From Autumnicola edwardsiae (GTDB taxonomy: Bacteria; Bacteroidota; Bacteroidia; Flavobacteriales; Flavobacteriaceae), in contig NZ_JAVRHP010000112.1 in NCBI RefSeq assembly GCF_031846505.1, positions 1 through 9,386 of the forward strand: DNA of 9,386 bases. Direction: 5' to 3'. A program made the translations under genes and the position numbers. Of the stretch, positions 1 through 7,441 are shown piece by piece. The notes under the pieces were generated by a model, which saw only the letters and a program-made list of their open reading frames with translations, did no database searches and had not been told where the DNA came from. Numbering within the stretch: the first letter of the stretch is position 1; every line of letters begins with the position of its first letter.

Positions 1-42
1 AGTTTAAGGGAAATCTTTCAAATTAAACTACAAAAACTTACA

Positions 43-71
43 GGTCGATAATTGACATTTTCGGCATAGCT
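43..71. repeat. Direct repeat, copy 1
   Basis: The copy begins GGTCGATAATTGACATTTT and ends GGCATAGCT. It matches the copy at 145-175 with two substitutions and a small indel in the middle. Bases 44-56 (GTCGATAATTGAC) form an imperfect 13-base palindrome around a central A. Short palindromic GATAATTGAC-type sequences are, from memory, frequent in intergenic DNA of Flavobacteriaceae. The function is unknown. Confidence 0.65.
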
Positions 72-144
72 CCGTTTCAAAAAATCCTGCGCAAATCAGC
101 GGGAGCATTAAGAATTCATTTGTGAATTTGTGGTAAAAAATAAC

Positions 145-175
145 GGTCGATAATTGCCATTTTTGAGGCATTGCT
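145..175. repeat. Direct repeat, copy 2
   Basis: The copy begins GGTCGATAATTGCCATTTT and ends GGCATTGCT. It lies 102 bases downstream of copy 1 in the same orientation. The A-to-C change in its first half breaks the palindrome seen in copy 1, so this copy may be the more decayed one. Because 102 is a multiple of three, both copies read in the same frame of a spurious short minus-strand open frame. Confidence 0.65.
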
Positions 176-186
176 GGAAAAGGAGA

Positions 187-220
187 GAAAATTCAGAATT
201 TAAAATTCAACATTTAAAAT
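187..220. repeat. AT-rich block with repeated TTTAAAAT and a palindrome
   Basis: The block contains a 13-base palindrome with a central A (GAATTTAAAATTC, 196-208), followed by a second TTTAAAAT unit at 213-220. Similar AT-rich strings are common between genes in flavobacterial genomes, as far as I recall. It lies 25 bases past the permease stop codon. It could form a weak AT-only hairpin, but I would not call it a terminator. Confidence 0.35.
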
Positions 221-244
221 AGCTTCCAACTTCGCTTCCCAAAA

Positions 245-1498
245 TCACATTCCCGTCCTGATTGCTTCTACAGGATCTAATCTTGAAGCCGATATTGCAG
301 GGATAATCCCGGAAATAAGCCCAATAATTGCAGAAACTGCAGTCCCAATGAAGATGTTCGTTGGGGACAGCACAAATTCGAAGTCCCCCGTAAATTGCGA
401 AGCAATAAGCGAAATCAGCCAAACAAAGAAAAGTCCGATTAATCCTCCAATCACCGAAAGAATGATGGCTTCAAAAAGAAATTGCGACAAGATAAAGCGA
501 TTTTTGGCTCCCAGGGATTTCTGAATTCCGATTAAATTGGTTCGCTCTTTTACACTCACAAACATAATATTTGCAATTCCAAAGCCACCCACCAACAATG
601 AAAATCCGCTAATAATCAAGCCAATTACGTTGAGCTGACCTGTAATTACGTCTATTGTATCTGCAAACCCCTGAACCTGGTTAACGAAAAAAGTACTGAC
701 TTCATCAGGTTTTAGTCCGCGGTAATTTCTGAGCTGCTGTTCTACTACTGCAAGAAATTCATCATTATCTACTCCATCTTCAGGTTTTAAAATAATTTGC
801 GCAAAAATACTCTTATTATTGTCTCCGAATATCCGACGAGTTAAATTTACCGGCACCATCACCTGGCCATCCCGCGAATTACCAAACAATCCTGAACCTT
901 GTTTTTCCAACACGCCAATTACTGTTAACCTCCTGCCGTACATCCTCACCTGTTTTCCTAACGGATTAGTATTTTCAAAAAGGTTGTTGGCAATTTCATA
1001 CCCCATCACGATTACAGATGCTCCACTGGCAGATTCAGATTCATTAAAAAATCGTCCTTCGGAAATTTCAAATTCTTCAATATCATAAAAACCACTGGTA
1101 ATGGGCATGACACTCACCCCGGTACTGGTAATATCTTTATATTTTATAGATTCATCCGGCACACCCTGGGCGAAAGTCGAAGCTTCCACATCTGGAACAC
1201 TACGGGTAAGGTGCTGGTATTCATCATAAGAAACATTGGGAAACTGTTCCCTTTTCCACTGCGGAATATCTGTAGCACCAAAAGAATATTTCATTAGAAT
1301 TACGGTACTATTATCCAAAGAACTAAGACTTCCCTTCACCTCACGCTCCAGTGAATCTACAGCAGCAAGCACAGCAATAATGGAGAATATCCCTATGGTA
1401 ACCCCCAGCAAAGAAAGGAAAGTTCGCAGCTTATTATTCCGCAGTGCATTTAATGCAAAAAAGAAACTCTCTTTTAAAACTCGTAGATAAAGAAGCAT
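245..1498 (-). CDS. ABC transporter permease, MacB/FtsX type
   Basis: The 417-residue membrane protein has the layout of MacB-family permeases. An N-terminal membrane segment lies near residues 26-48. It is followed by a large extracytoplasmic MacB_PCD-like domain (about 50-285), which includes a MGYEIANNLF stretch and a GVLEKQGSGLF stretch. The FtsX-type core follows, with three membrane segments near 289-313, 336-365 and 380-402. The cytoplasmic coupling segment ERTNLIGIQKSLGA (318-331) and the C-terminal SRLDPVEAIR (405-414) are family signatures. MacB-type permeases pair with a separate ATPase and usually drive mechanotransmission or export of peptides, lipoproteins or drugs from the periplasm, not import. 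No ATPase gene adjoins it here, and the substrate cannot be told. The gene is divergent from purH and has a candidate TANNTTTG box 58 bases upstream of its ATG. The start is chosen because the N-terminal basic/amphipathic stretch before the first membrane segment is typical. Family assignment is firm; the specific role is open. Confidence 0.9.
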   Translation of the reverse strand: MLLYLRVLKESFFFALNALRNNKLRTFLSLLGVTIGIFSIIAVLAAVDSLEREVKGSLSSLDNSTVILMKYSFGATDIPQWKREQFPNVSYDEYQHLTRSVPDVEASTFAQGVPDESIKYKDITSTGVSVMPITSGFYDIEEFEISEGRFFNESESASGASVIVMGYEIANNLFENTNPLGKQVRMYGRRLTVIGVLEKQGSGLFGNSRDGQVMVPVNLTRRIFGDNNKSIFAQIILKPEDGVDNDEFLAVVEQQLRNYRGLKPDEVSTFFVNQVQGFADTIDVITGQLNVIGLIISGFSLLVGGFGIANIMFVSVKERTNLIGIQKSLGAKNRFILSQFLFEAIILSVIGGLIGLFFVWLISLIASQFTGDFEFVLSPTNIFIGTAVSAIIGLISGIIPAISASRLDPVEAIRTGM

Positions 1499-1556
1499 AA
1501 GAAACCACTGTTTTTATAGGAATCATAGATAAGACGACGGCATTAAATATTCGTTA

Positions 1557-1564
1557 CAAAATTA
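1557..1564 (-). promoter_or_regulatory. Candidate minus-7 box of the permease promoter
   Basis: On the minus strand the bases read TAATTTTG, an exact match to the Bacteroidota minus-7 consensus TANNTTTG. A TTG at 1582-1580 could be the minus-33 element, but the spacer of 15 bases is shorter than the usual 17-23. A transcript starting just downstream would have a leader of roughly 50 bases before the permease ATG. The site is inferred from sequence only. Confidence 0.4.
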
Positions 1565-1611
1565 ATTAATAAATAAGAACAACAGCCTTTAATTTTTTTG
1601 AGTGAATTACT

Positions 1612-1619
1612 TACTTTTG
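1612..1619 (+). promoter_or_regulatory. Candidate minus-7 box of the purH promoter
   Basis: The bases read TACTTTTG, an exact match to TANNTTTG, and end 22 bases before the purH ATG. A start a few bases downstream would give a short leader of about 15 bases, A-rich and without a Shine-Dalgarno site, as is common in flavobacteria. The minus-33 region is poor: the TTTG at 1597-1600 is only 11 bases away, and no TTG sits at the proper distance. Transcription may continue into the mre genes. Confidence 0.5.
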
Positions 1620-1641
1620 CCACCCTAACAAACACAACATA

Positions 1642-3174
1642 ATGAGTAACTTAAAACAAGCTAAATCTGCCCTAATTTCCGTTTTCAGTAAAGAAGGTTT
1701 AGCTCCAATTGCTAAGAAACTAAATGACCTTGGGATCACCATTTATTCTACCGGTGGCACCGAAAAATTTATAAAAGACCTTGGAATAGAAGTAGTTCCT
1801 GTTGAAGATGTTACGTCTTACCCATCCATCCTGGGTGGGAGAGTAAAAACACTTCATCCAAAAGTTTTTGGCGGGATCCTTAACCGCCAGGATAATGAAG
1901 GTGATGTTAGCGAATTGGAAAAGTTTGAGATTCCTCAAATAGATATTGTGATTGTAGATTTGTATCCTTTTGAAAAGACCGTAGCTTCCGGCGCTTCAGA
2001 ACAGGATATTATTGAAAAAATTGATATTGGCGGAATTTCGCTAATCCGGGCGGCGGCAAAGAATTTTAAGGATGTGATTTGTGTTTCTTCAGTAAACGAT
2101 TATGAGGAATTTGAAGGATTGCTAACGGAAAAGAATGGAGAAACAAGTCTTGCAGACCGGAAAAAATTCGCAGCCAAAGCTTTTAATATTTCTTCTCATT
2201 ATGATACGGCAATTTTCAACTACTTTAATACAGAGACAGAAATTCCTGCCTATAAAGAAAGTATCTTAACGGGAAAGGCATTGCGATATGGGGAGAATCC
2301 TCATCAAAAAGGAACCTTTTTCGGCGAATTCGAGGAAATATTCGACAAACTCCACGGGAAGGAACTTTCCTACAATAATCTCCTCGATGTAGATGCAGCG
2401 GTAAATTTAATGGCCGAATTTAAAGGTGATGCCCCTACTTTTGCAATTTTGAAGCACAATAATGCGTGCGGACTCGCGCAAAGAGACAGCATTCACCAGG
2501 CTTATATAGATGCACTTGCCGGCGATCCTGTATCCGCTTTCGGCGGAATTTTAATTAGTAATGTGGAAATTGATAAAGCTACTGCTGACGAAATACACAA
2601 GTTATTTTGTGAAGTGGTGATCGCACCTTCCTTTTCTTCCGAAGCAGAAGAAATTTTAAAAGGAAAAAAGAACAGGATTTTACTTGTTCAGAAAGAAACA
2701 AAACTACCGGAATTCCAGGTAAGAACCTGTCTTAATGGTGTTTTGGTTCAGGAGAAAGATAATATTACAGATGCTATTGAAGATTTAACTTTTGCGACAG
2801 AGAATAAACCTTCAGATGAAGAGTTATCTGACATGATATTTGCTTCAAAGATATGCAAACACACCAAATCCAATACTATCGTTTTAGCGAAAAACAAACA
2901 GCTTCTTGCCAGTGGTACGGGACAAACCTCCCGTGTAGATGCCTTGCGCCACAGTATTGAGAAAGCAAATTCATTTAAATTCGACCTAACAGGAGCTGTA
3001 ATGGCAAGTGACGCTTTTTTCCCGTTTCCGGACTGCGTTGAAATTGCCGGAAATGCCGGAATTTCAGCAGTTATACAACCCGGAGGCTCAATAAAAGATA
3101 AAGACAGTATTGACTATTGCAGCCAAAATAATATTGCTATGGTGCTGACGGGAACGCGTCATTTCAAACATTAA
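1642..3174 (+). CDS. purH: Bifunctional AICAR formyltransferase / IMP cyclohydrolase
   Basis: PurH catalyses the last two steps of de novo purine synthesis in the cytoplasm. AICAR is formylated with 10-formyltetrahydrofolate, and the FAICAR product is closed to IMP. The N-terminal MGS-like cyclohydrolase domain (about 1-145) shows STGGT (36-40) and GGRVKTLHPKVFGGIL (65-80). The transformylase part shows LRYGENPHQ (214-222), the catalytic Lys-His pair in ILKHNNACG (K271, H272) and GDPVSAFGG (294-302). DAFFPFPD (457-464), IQPGGS (478-483) and the C-terminal TGTRHFKH complete it. The length of 510 residues is normal for the family. The first ATG is used because it begins the typical MSNLKQAKSALISV N-terminus and follows a good promoter box. 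The stop lies 37 bases before mreB, so cotranscription with the cell-shape genes is likely. The gene appears complete and intact. Confidence 0.98.
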   Translation: MSNLKQAKSALISVFSKEGLAPIAKKLNDLGITIYSTGGTEKFIKDLGIEVVPVEDVTSYPSILGGRVKTLHPKVFGGILNRQDNEGDVSELEKFEIPQIDIVIVDLYPFEKTVASGASEQDIIEKIDIGGISLIRAAAKNFKDVICVSSVNDYEEFEGLLTEKNGETSLADRKKFAAKAFNISSHYDTAIFNYFNTETEIPAYKESILTGKALRYGENPHQKGTFFGEFEEIFDKLHGKELSYNNLLDVDAAVNLMAEFKGDAPTFAILKHNNACGLAQRDSIHQAYIDALAGDPVSAFGGILISNVEIDKATADEIHKLFCEVVIAPSFSSEAEEILKGKKNRILLVQKETKLPEFQVRTCLNGVLVQEKDNITDAIEDLTFATENKPSDEELSDMIFASKICKHTKSNTIVLAKNKQLLASGTGQTSRVDALRHSIEKANSFKFDLTGAVMASDAFFPFPDCVEIAGNAGISAVIQPGGSIKDKDSIDYCSQNNIAMVLTGTRHFKH

Positions 3175-3211
3175 TTTAGTACATTTACCAAACCTCAACA
3201 CATATTATTAT

Positions 3212-4240
3212 ATGGGATTTTTTGATTTTCTCATTGAAGAAATAGCAATAGATTTAGGGACCGCAAACACACTTATTATCCATAATGATAAAGTTGTGGT
3301 GGACAGTCCTTCCATAGTAGCCCGTGACAGGACTTCAGGAAAAATTACGGCAGTAGGAAAAGAAGCCGCCATGATGCAGGGTAAAACCCATGAAAACATC
3401 AAGACGATACGCCCACTCAAAGATGGAGTAATTGCTGACTTTGACGCAAGTGAGAAAATGCTTACAATGTTTATCAAGGAAATCCCGGCATTAAAGAAAA
3501 AGCTGTTCACCCCTGCCCTTCGTATGGTAATTTGTATTCCTTCCGGAATTACCGAAGTGGAAATGCGTGCGGTAAAAGAAAGTGCCGAGCGTGTAAACGG
3601 GAAAGAGGTTTACCTTATACACGAGCCTATGGCCGCGGCAATTGGGATTGGCGTAGACATTATGCAGCCAAAAGGAAACATGATTGTGGATATAGGTGGT
3701 GGTACTACAGAAATTGCAGTTATCGCCCTTGGGGGGATTGTTTGTGACAAATCTGTTAAAGTTGCCGGTGATGTTTTTACCAATGATATTGTCTATTACA
3801 TGCGTACGCAACACAACCTCTATGTAGGGGAACGTACTGCGGAAAAAATAAAAATCCAGATTGGTGCTGCCACTGAAGATCTTGAAGTCCCGCCAGACGA
3901 GATGAGTGTTCAGGGACGAGATTTACTTACCGGAAAACCTAAACAGGTAAATATTTCTTACCGTGAGATTGCCAAAGCACTGGATAAATCCATACTGCGT
4001 ATAGAAGACGCCGTAATGGAAACACTTTCACAAACACCACCAGAGCTGGCTGCAGATATTTACAATACCGGGATTTATCTTGCGGGTGGAGGTTCTATGC
4101 TTAGAGGTTTGGATAAAAGATTATCACAAAAAACAGATTTGCCCGTTTACATTGCGGAAGATCCATTGAGAGCCGTTGTAAGAGGTACCGGAATAACCCT
4201 AAAAACATTACATCGCTACAAAGGAATATTGATCAAATAG
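3212..4240 (+). CDS. mreB: Rod shape-determining actin homologue MreB
   Basis: MreB is the bacterial actin that forms short membrane-bound filaments and positions the elongasome for lateral wall synthesis. The 342-residue product has the full actin fold nucleotide site: phosphate-1 loop DLGTANTLI (14-22), the HEPMAAAIG segment with the presumed catalytic Glu138, phosphate-2 loop DIGGGTTEIAVI (160-171), and adenosine motif AGGGSMLRGLD (291-301). VGERTAEKIKIQIG (205-218) is also a MreB hallmark. The hydrophobic N-terminus MGFFDFLIEE is likely the membrane-binding amphipathic helix, as in Gram-negative MreB. Length matches E. coli MreB (347). It follows purH by 37 bases and precedes mreC by 14. 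Two one-mismatch versions of TANNTTTG (3172-3179 and 3180-3187) could provide a separate promoter, but no proper minus-33 element accompanies them. Confidence 0.98.
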   Translation: MGFFDFLIEEIAIDLGTANTLIIHNDKVVVDSPSIVARDRTSGKITAVGKEAAMMQGKTHENIKTIRPLKDGVIADFDASEKMLTMFIKEIPALKKKLFTPALRMVICIPSGITEVEMRAVKESAERVNGKEVYLIHEPMAAAIGIGVDIMQPKGNMIVDIGGGTTEIAVIALGGIVCDKSVKVAGDVFTNDIVYYMRTQHNLYVGERTAEKIKIQIGAATEDLEVPPDEMSVQGRDLLTGKPKQVNISYREIAKALDKSILRIEDAVMETLSQTPPELAADIYNTGIYLAGGGSMLRGLDKRLSQKTDLPVYIAEDPLRAVVRGTGITLKTLHRYKGILIK

Positions 4241-4254
4241 GGAAATAGGGTGTT

Positions 4255-5076
4255 ATGCAGCAGATATTTAATTTTCTTATCCAGAATAAGAATAACATTC
4301 TTTTCTTATTACTGCTTGCGCTGTCGTTATTTTTAACCATTCAGACCCATTCTTTCCACAAAAGCAGGTTTATAAGTTCTGCAAACGCTGTAACAGGTGG
4401 TGTCTACTCCTGGGCCAATGACATACAGACCTATTTACATCTCGACGAATACAACGAGCGGCTTCTTGAAGAGAACAGGGAACTGCGGAATATCCTCACC
4501 AATTTAAGTGATACTACTGCAGTAGAAAGCTATCTTGATTCCACTTCCTTTAATGGCGATTATTTTTTTAGGGCAGCTACTGTTGTTAATAACAACTACT
4601 CAAAATTTGACAATTATCTCACTATAGACAAAGGGGAGAGCAATAGTATTGTACCCGAATATGGGGTGGTCACCAGCCAGGGTATTATAGGAATTGTAGA
4701 TCGTGTAAATACCAATTTTTCCAGGGTAATTTCAATTCTAAACAGTCGGTCAAAAATCAATGCTCAGCTCAATAAAACCAATCACTTTGGAAGTTTAATC
4801 TGGGACGGGAAAGATCCAAATATCGTTCAGCTAATAGATGTGCCAAGACAGGCACCTGTAAAAAAAGGGGACACCATTGTTACAGGGGGGCGTTCGCTTA
4901 TTTTCCCAAAAGGCCTTCCTATTGGAAGTATAGAAGATTTTAACCTGGATGCCACCGGGAGCTACTATACCATCAACATTAACCTGTTTAATGACATGAC
5001 TAATATTGGCTATGTCTATGTGATAGAAAATAAGAACAAGGAAGAAATCGAAGCACTGAAGGAACAAAATGAATAG
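4255..5076 (+). CDS. mreC: Rod shape-determining protein MreC
   Basis: MreC is a bitopic inner-membrane protein whose periplasmic part binds and activates PBP2 in the elongasome. The 273-residue sequence shows a single membrane segment at about 14-30 after a short cytoplasmic tail. A predicted coiled coil follows around 64-86, rich in Glu, Leu and Arg (EYNERLLEENRELRNIL), and then the beta-rich MreC domain. Family-type segments are NYLTIDKGESNSI (120-132), GIIGIVDRV (143-151) and GDTIVTGGRSLIFPKGLPIG (205-224). It lacks the long proline-rich C-terminal tail of E. coli MreC (367 residues) and is closer in size to the Bacillus protein. The stop overlaps the mreD start by eight bases, which implies translational coupling. 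The first ATG directly precedes the membrane segment and leaves only 14 bases after mreB. Confidence 0.95.
   Translation: MQQIFNFLIQNKNNILFLLLLALSLFLTIQTHSFHKSRFISSANAVTGGVYSWANDIQTYLHLDEYNERLLEENRELRNILTNLSDTTAVESYLDSTSFNGDYFFRAATVVNNNYSKFDNYLTIDKGESNSIVPEYGVVTSQGIIGIVDRVNTNFSRVISILNSRSKINAQLNKTNHFGSLIWDGKDPNIVQLIDVPRQAPVKKGDTIVTGGRSLIFPKGLPIGSIEDFNLDATGSYYTININLFNDMTNIGYVYVIENKNKEEIEALKEQNE
5059..5063 (+). promoter_or_regulatory. Shine-Dalgarno-like AAGGA before mreD
   Basis: AAGGA lies five bases before the mreD ATG, inside the last codons of mreC. Bacteroidota rarely depend on such sites, and the codons here (Lys-Glu region) produce it easily. It supports the chosen mreD start but may be coincidental. 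Confidence 0.3.
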
Positions 5077-5575
5077 CAGCACCTTATCAAATATAGCTCG
5101 TTTCTTCGGCCTTATCTTTTTACAGGTCCTGGTACTCAATAACATTAATTTTTTAGGATACATAAATCCATATCTCTATTTTCTTTTTGTTCTTCTTTAT
5201 CCTTTTAATCCAAACAGGAGCTTATTCCTTTTGCTGTCGTTTCTCCTTGGCATAAGTATTGATATTTTTGAAGACAGTGGCGGGATTCATGCTGCAGCTT
5301 GTTTAGTAGCTGCCTTTATTCGTCCACAGTTTTTACGTTTCTCGTTTGGAATAAGTTATGATCACCAAACCCTGCGGCTTTCTGCCACACCTTTTGGAGC
5401 AAAACTGAGTTATATTTTTTTGATGGTTGTAATTCACCACTTCATACTTTTTTCGCTGGAAATGTTTAGCTTTAAGCACATTATATCAATCCTGGAAAAG
5501 ACTATATACTCAAGCCTTTTTACCATTATTTTAGTTTTCCTGAGCCTCGCGCTATTCAGTAAAAAATACAGATGA
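5069..5575 (+). CDS. mreD: Rod shape-determining protein MreD
   Basis: MreD is the small polytopic inner-membrane subunit that accompanies MreC and links MreB to the wall-synthesis enzymes. Its biochemical role is poorly defined. The 168-residue sequence is very hydrophobic, with about five or six membrane segments (near 8-27, 33-46, 51-67, 71-84, 112-131 and 140-163). Family features are NPYLYFLFVLLYPF (33-46) and DIFEDSGGIHAAA (65-77), which correspond to the conserved P-x-hydrophobic and D-x-F-x-x-x-x-G-x-H/N regions of MreD. A short basic tail, SKKYR, ends the protein. The start codon lies inside the end of mreC, and the stop shares ATGA with mrdA. MreD proteins diverge strongly, so position in the operon and topology carry as much weight as sequence. 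Confidence 0.92.
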   Translation: MNSSTLSNIARFFGLIFLQVLVLNNINFLGYINPYLYFLFVLLYPFNPNRSLFLLLSFLLGISIDIFEDSGGIHAAACLVAAFIRPQFLRFSFGISYDHQTLRLSATPFGAKLSYIFLMVVIHHFILFSLEMFSFKHIISILEKTIYSSLFTIILVFLSLALFSKKYR

Positions 5576-7440
5576 GAAGAGTACTCCTTTACATATTAAT
5601 TATTACCACCGGAATCGCCTTTCTTGGCCGCTTGTTCTATTTACAGGTTGTAGATACTTCTTTTGCCCTGCGATCGCAGAACAATGCTATTAAAGTAGTA
5701 TATGATTACCCCCAACGCGGCTATATCTACGATCGTAACGGCGAACTAATGGTTTCCAACCAGCCTTCTTACGATGTAATGGTGATCCCGAGAAACTTAA
5801 AACCTTTTGATACCACTGAATTCTGCAAGATCTTAAGCCTTAGCCCAGAGCAACTGGGGAAGAAACTGGACAAGGCAAAGATTTATTCTCCCATGCTACC
5901 ATCTGTTGTTGTACCCCAGCTTACTAAGGGGGAATATGCATACCTGCAGGAGAAAATGCGCAAATATGAAGGATTTTATATTCAGAAGCGGTCTTTGCGG
6001 GATTACCAGGTAGACCACAGCGCCAACGTTTTGGGTTATATTTCTGAAGTGAACCAGAAAACCGTAAATGACAATCCCTATTATATTTCCGGAGATTTAA
6101 TGGGCAGGCAAGGGGTTGAGCAGCAATATGAAGAATTGCTGAGAGGCGTAAAAGGTGTAAAACATATTCAGAAGGACAGGTTCAACAGAGATATTGGCCC
6201 CTACAAGGATGGTATTTACGATACCCTTCCCGAAAAAGGAAAAGATATAACCATTTCTATAGACGCTGCTTTACAGGCATACGGCGAACAATTAATGGAA
6301 AATAAGCGCGGAGGCATTGTAGCCATAGAGCCATCTTCAGGAGAAATTTTGTCGCTGGTTACGGCTCCAAGCTATGATCCTGCCAAGCTCGTAGGCCGGA
6401 AACGTTCTGAAAATTTCACGAAGCTCTGGTATGATACCATTGCCCAGCCCCTTTACGACCGCGGACTCTTAGCTGAATATCCTCCCGGATCACCTTTTAA
6501 AACAATGAACGCCCTTATAGGCCTTCAGGAAGGTGTTGTGGATACAGATGATACCTTCTCCTGTAATCATGGTTACAGTTACGGAAGAGGCCGGAAAATG
6601 GGATGCCACGCCCACCGTAGTCCGCTGGATATGGTGCCGGGAATTGCCAATTCCTGTAATGCGTATTTTGCAAATGTCTATAGAAGAATCATAGAAAAAT
6701 ACCCTACTCCGCAGGAAGGAATAGATACCTGGAACGCCCACTTAAAGAGCTTTGGACTGGGAGATTACTTAGGGAATGACCTTCAGAATGGCAGACCGGG
6801 AAAGATCCCTGATTCAGAATATTATAACAGGATTTACAACTATCCCACCTACAAATGGTACTCAACAGCCACATTATCTAATGCTATAGGACAGGGAGAA
6901 GTATTGTTAACTCCAATTCAGTTGGCAAATATGACCGCAACCATTGCAAACCGCGGATGGTTTTATACTCCGCATTTACTAAAAGAGGTGGAAGGGCAGA
7001 ATATTAAAAATGAAAAATTCACAGTTAAGAACCATACCACTATAGATCCCCAAAATTTTATTCCGGTAGTAGAAGGAATGCATCAGGTTTACACCAATGG
7101 TACAGCTTCAAGCCTTAGAATTCCGGGAATTGAAATTGCCGGAAAAACAGGAACGGCAGAAAATTTCACCAGGATAGACGGAAAAAGGACACAACTCACA
7201 GACCACTCCATATTTGTTGCGTTCGCCCCCGTAAATGATCCGAAAATTGCAATTGCTGTATTTGTAGAAAATGGGTACTGGGGAAGCCGATATGCCGGAA
7301 GAATTGCCAGCCTTATGATAGAAAAATATATTCGTGGAAATATTACCCGTACTGATATGGAAGATTGGATTTTATCCCATAGCCTTGAAGAGGAATACGC
7401 CAAACCATTAAGCGGAGAACCTTTTATAATTAACCGTTAG
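5572..7440 (+). CDS. mrdA: Penicillin-binding protein 2 (elongation transpeptidase)
   Basis: PBP2 is the class B transpeptidase that cross-links new peptidoglycan in the periplasm during elongation, in complex with RodA, and is a beta-lactam target. The 622-residue product (E. coli PBP2 has 633) has one N-terminal membrane anchor at about 3-22. A pedestal domain follows with RGYIYDRNGELM (49-60) and GRQGVEQQYEELLRG (178-192). All three active-site motifs of the transpeptidase domain are present: SPFK with nucleophile S307 and K310, SCN (361-363), and KTGT (525-528). YPPGSPFK and AGKTGTAEN are typical PBP2 contexts. Cysteines 331, 345 and 362 and histidines 333, 346 and 348 cluster between the first two motifs and could bind metal. 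The start shares ATGA with the mreD stop. The stop is one base before the rodA ATG, so the partner enzymes are made together. Confidence 0.97.
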   Translation: MRRVLLYILIITTGIAFLGRLFYLQVVDTSFALRSQNNAIKVVYDYPQRGYIYDRNGELMVSNQPSYDVMVIPRNLKPFDTTEFCKILSLSPEQLGKKLDKAKIYSPMLPSVVVPQLTKGEYAYLQEKMRKYEGFYIQKRSLRDYQVDHSANVLGYISEVNQKTVNDNPYYISGDLMGRQGVEQQYEELLRGVKGVKHIQKDRFNRDIGPYKDGIYDTLPEKGKDITISIDAALQAYGEQLMENKRGGIVAIEPSSGEILSLVTAPSYDPAKLVGRKRSENFTKLWYDTIAQPLYDRGLLAEYPPGSPFKTMNALIGLQEGVVDTDDTFSCNHGYSYGRGRKMGCHAHRSPLDMVPGIANSCNAYFANVYRRIIEKYPTPQEGIDTWNAHLKSFGLGDYLGNDLQNGRPGKIPDSEYYNRIYNYPTYKWYSTATLSNAIGQGEVLLTPIQLANMTATIANRGWFYTPHLLKEVEGQNIKNEKFTVKNHTTIDPQNFIPVVEGMHQVYTNGTASSLRIPGIEIAGKTGTAENFTRIDGKRTQLTDHSIFVAFAPVNDPKIAIAVFVENGYWGSRYAGRIASLMIEKYIRGNITRTDMEDWILSHSLEEEYAKPLSGEPFIINR

Positions 7441-7441
7441 T

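Larger units (their letters stand above)
1..244. other. Gene-free, repeat-rich intergenic stretch
   Basis: No convincing gene is present. The stretch lies downstream of the minus-strand permease and runs off the left edge. It holds a pair of imperfect direct repeats (43-71 and 145-175), a spacer with short inverted repeats (85-104 and 113-128), and an AT-rich block (187-220). No strong rho-independent terminator for the permease is visible. A 47-codon open frame on the minus strand (171 down to 28) runs through both repeat copies and looks like a by-product of them rather than a gene. Confidence 0.7.

Noticed and set aside
79..104. Possible rho-independent terminator for the permease (minus strand, TCCCGC...GCAGGA then six T)
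   Set aside because: The stem has only six pairs with a C-A mismatch on the transcribed strand, and it lies about 140 bases past the stop codon. It is too weak to annotate.
28..171. Minus-strand open frame of 47 codons (ATG at 171, TAG at 28)
   Set aside because: It spans both repeat copies in one frame only because their spacing is a multiple of three. It has no recognisable domain and no ribosome binding site, and its composition fits repeat-derived sequence, so it is probably spurious.
819..1490. Plus-strand open frames opposite the permease
   Set aside because: They are antisense shadows of a well-supported membrane protein gene, with no domain features or start signals of their own.
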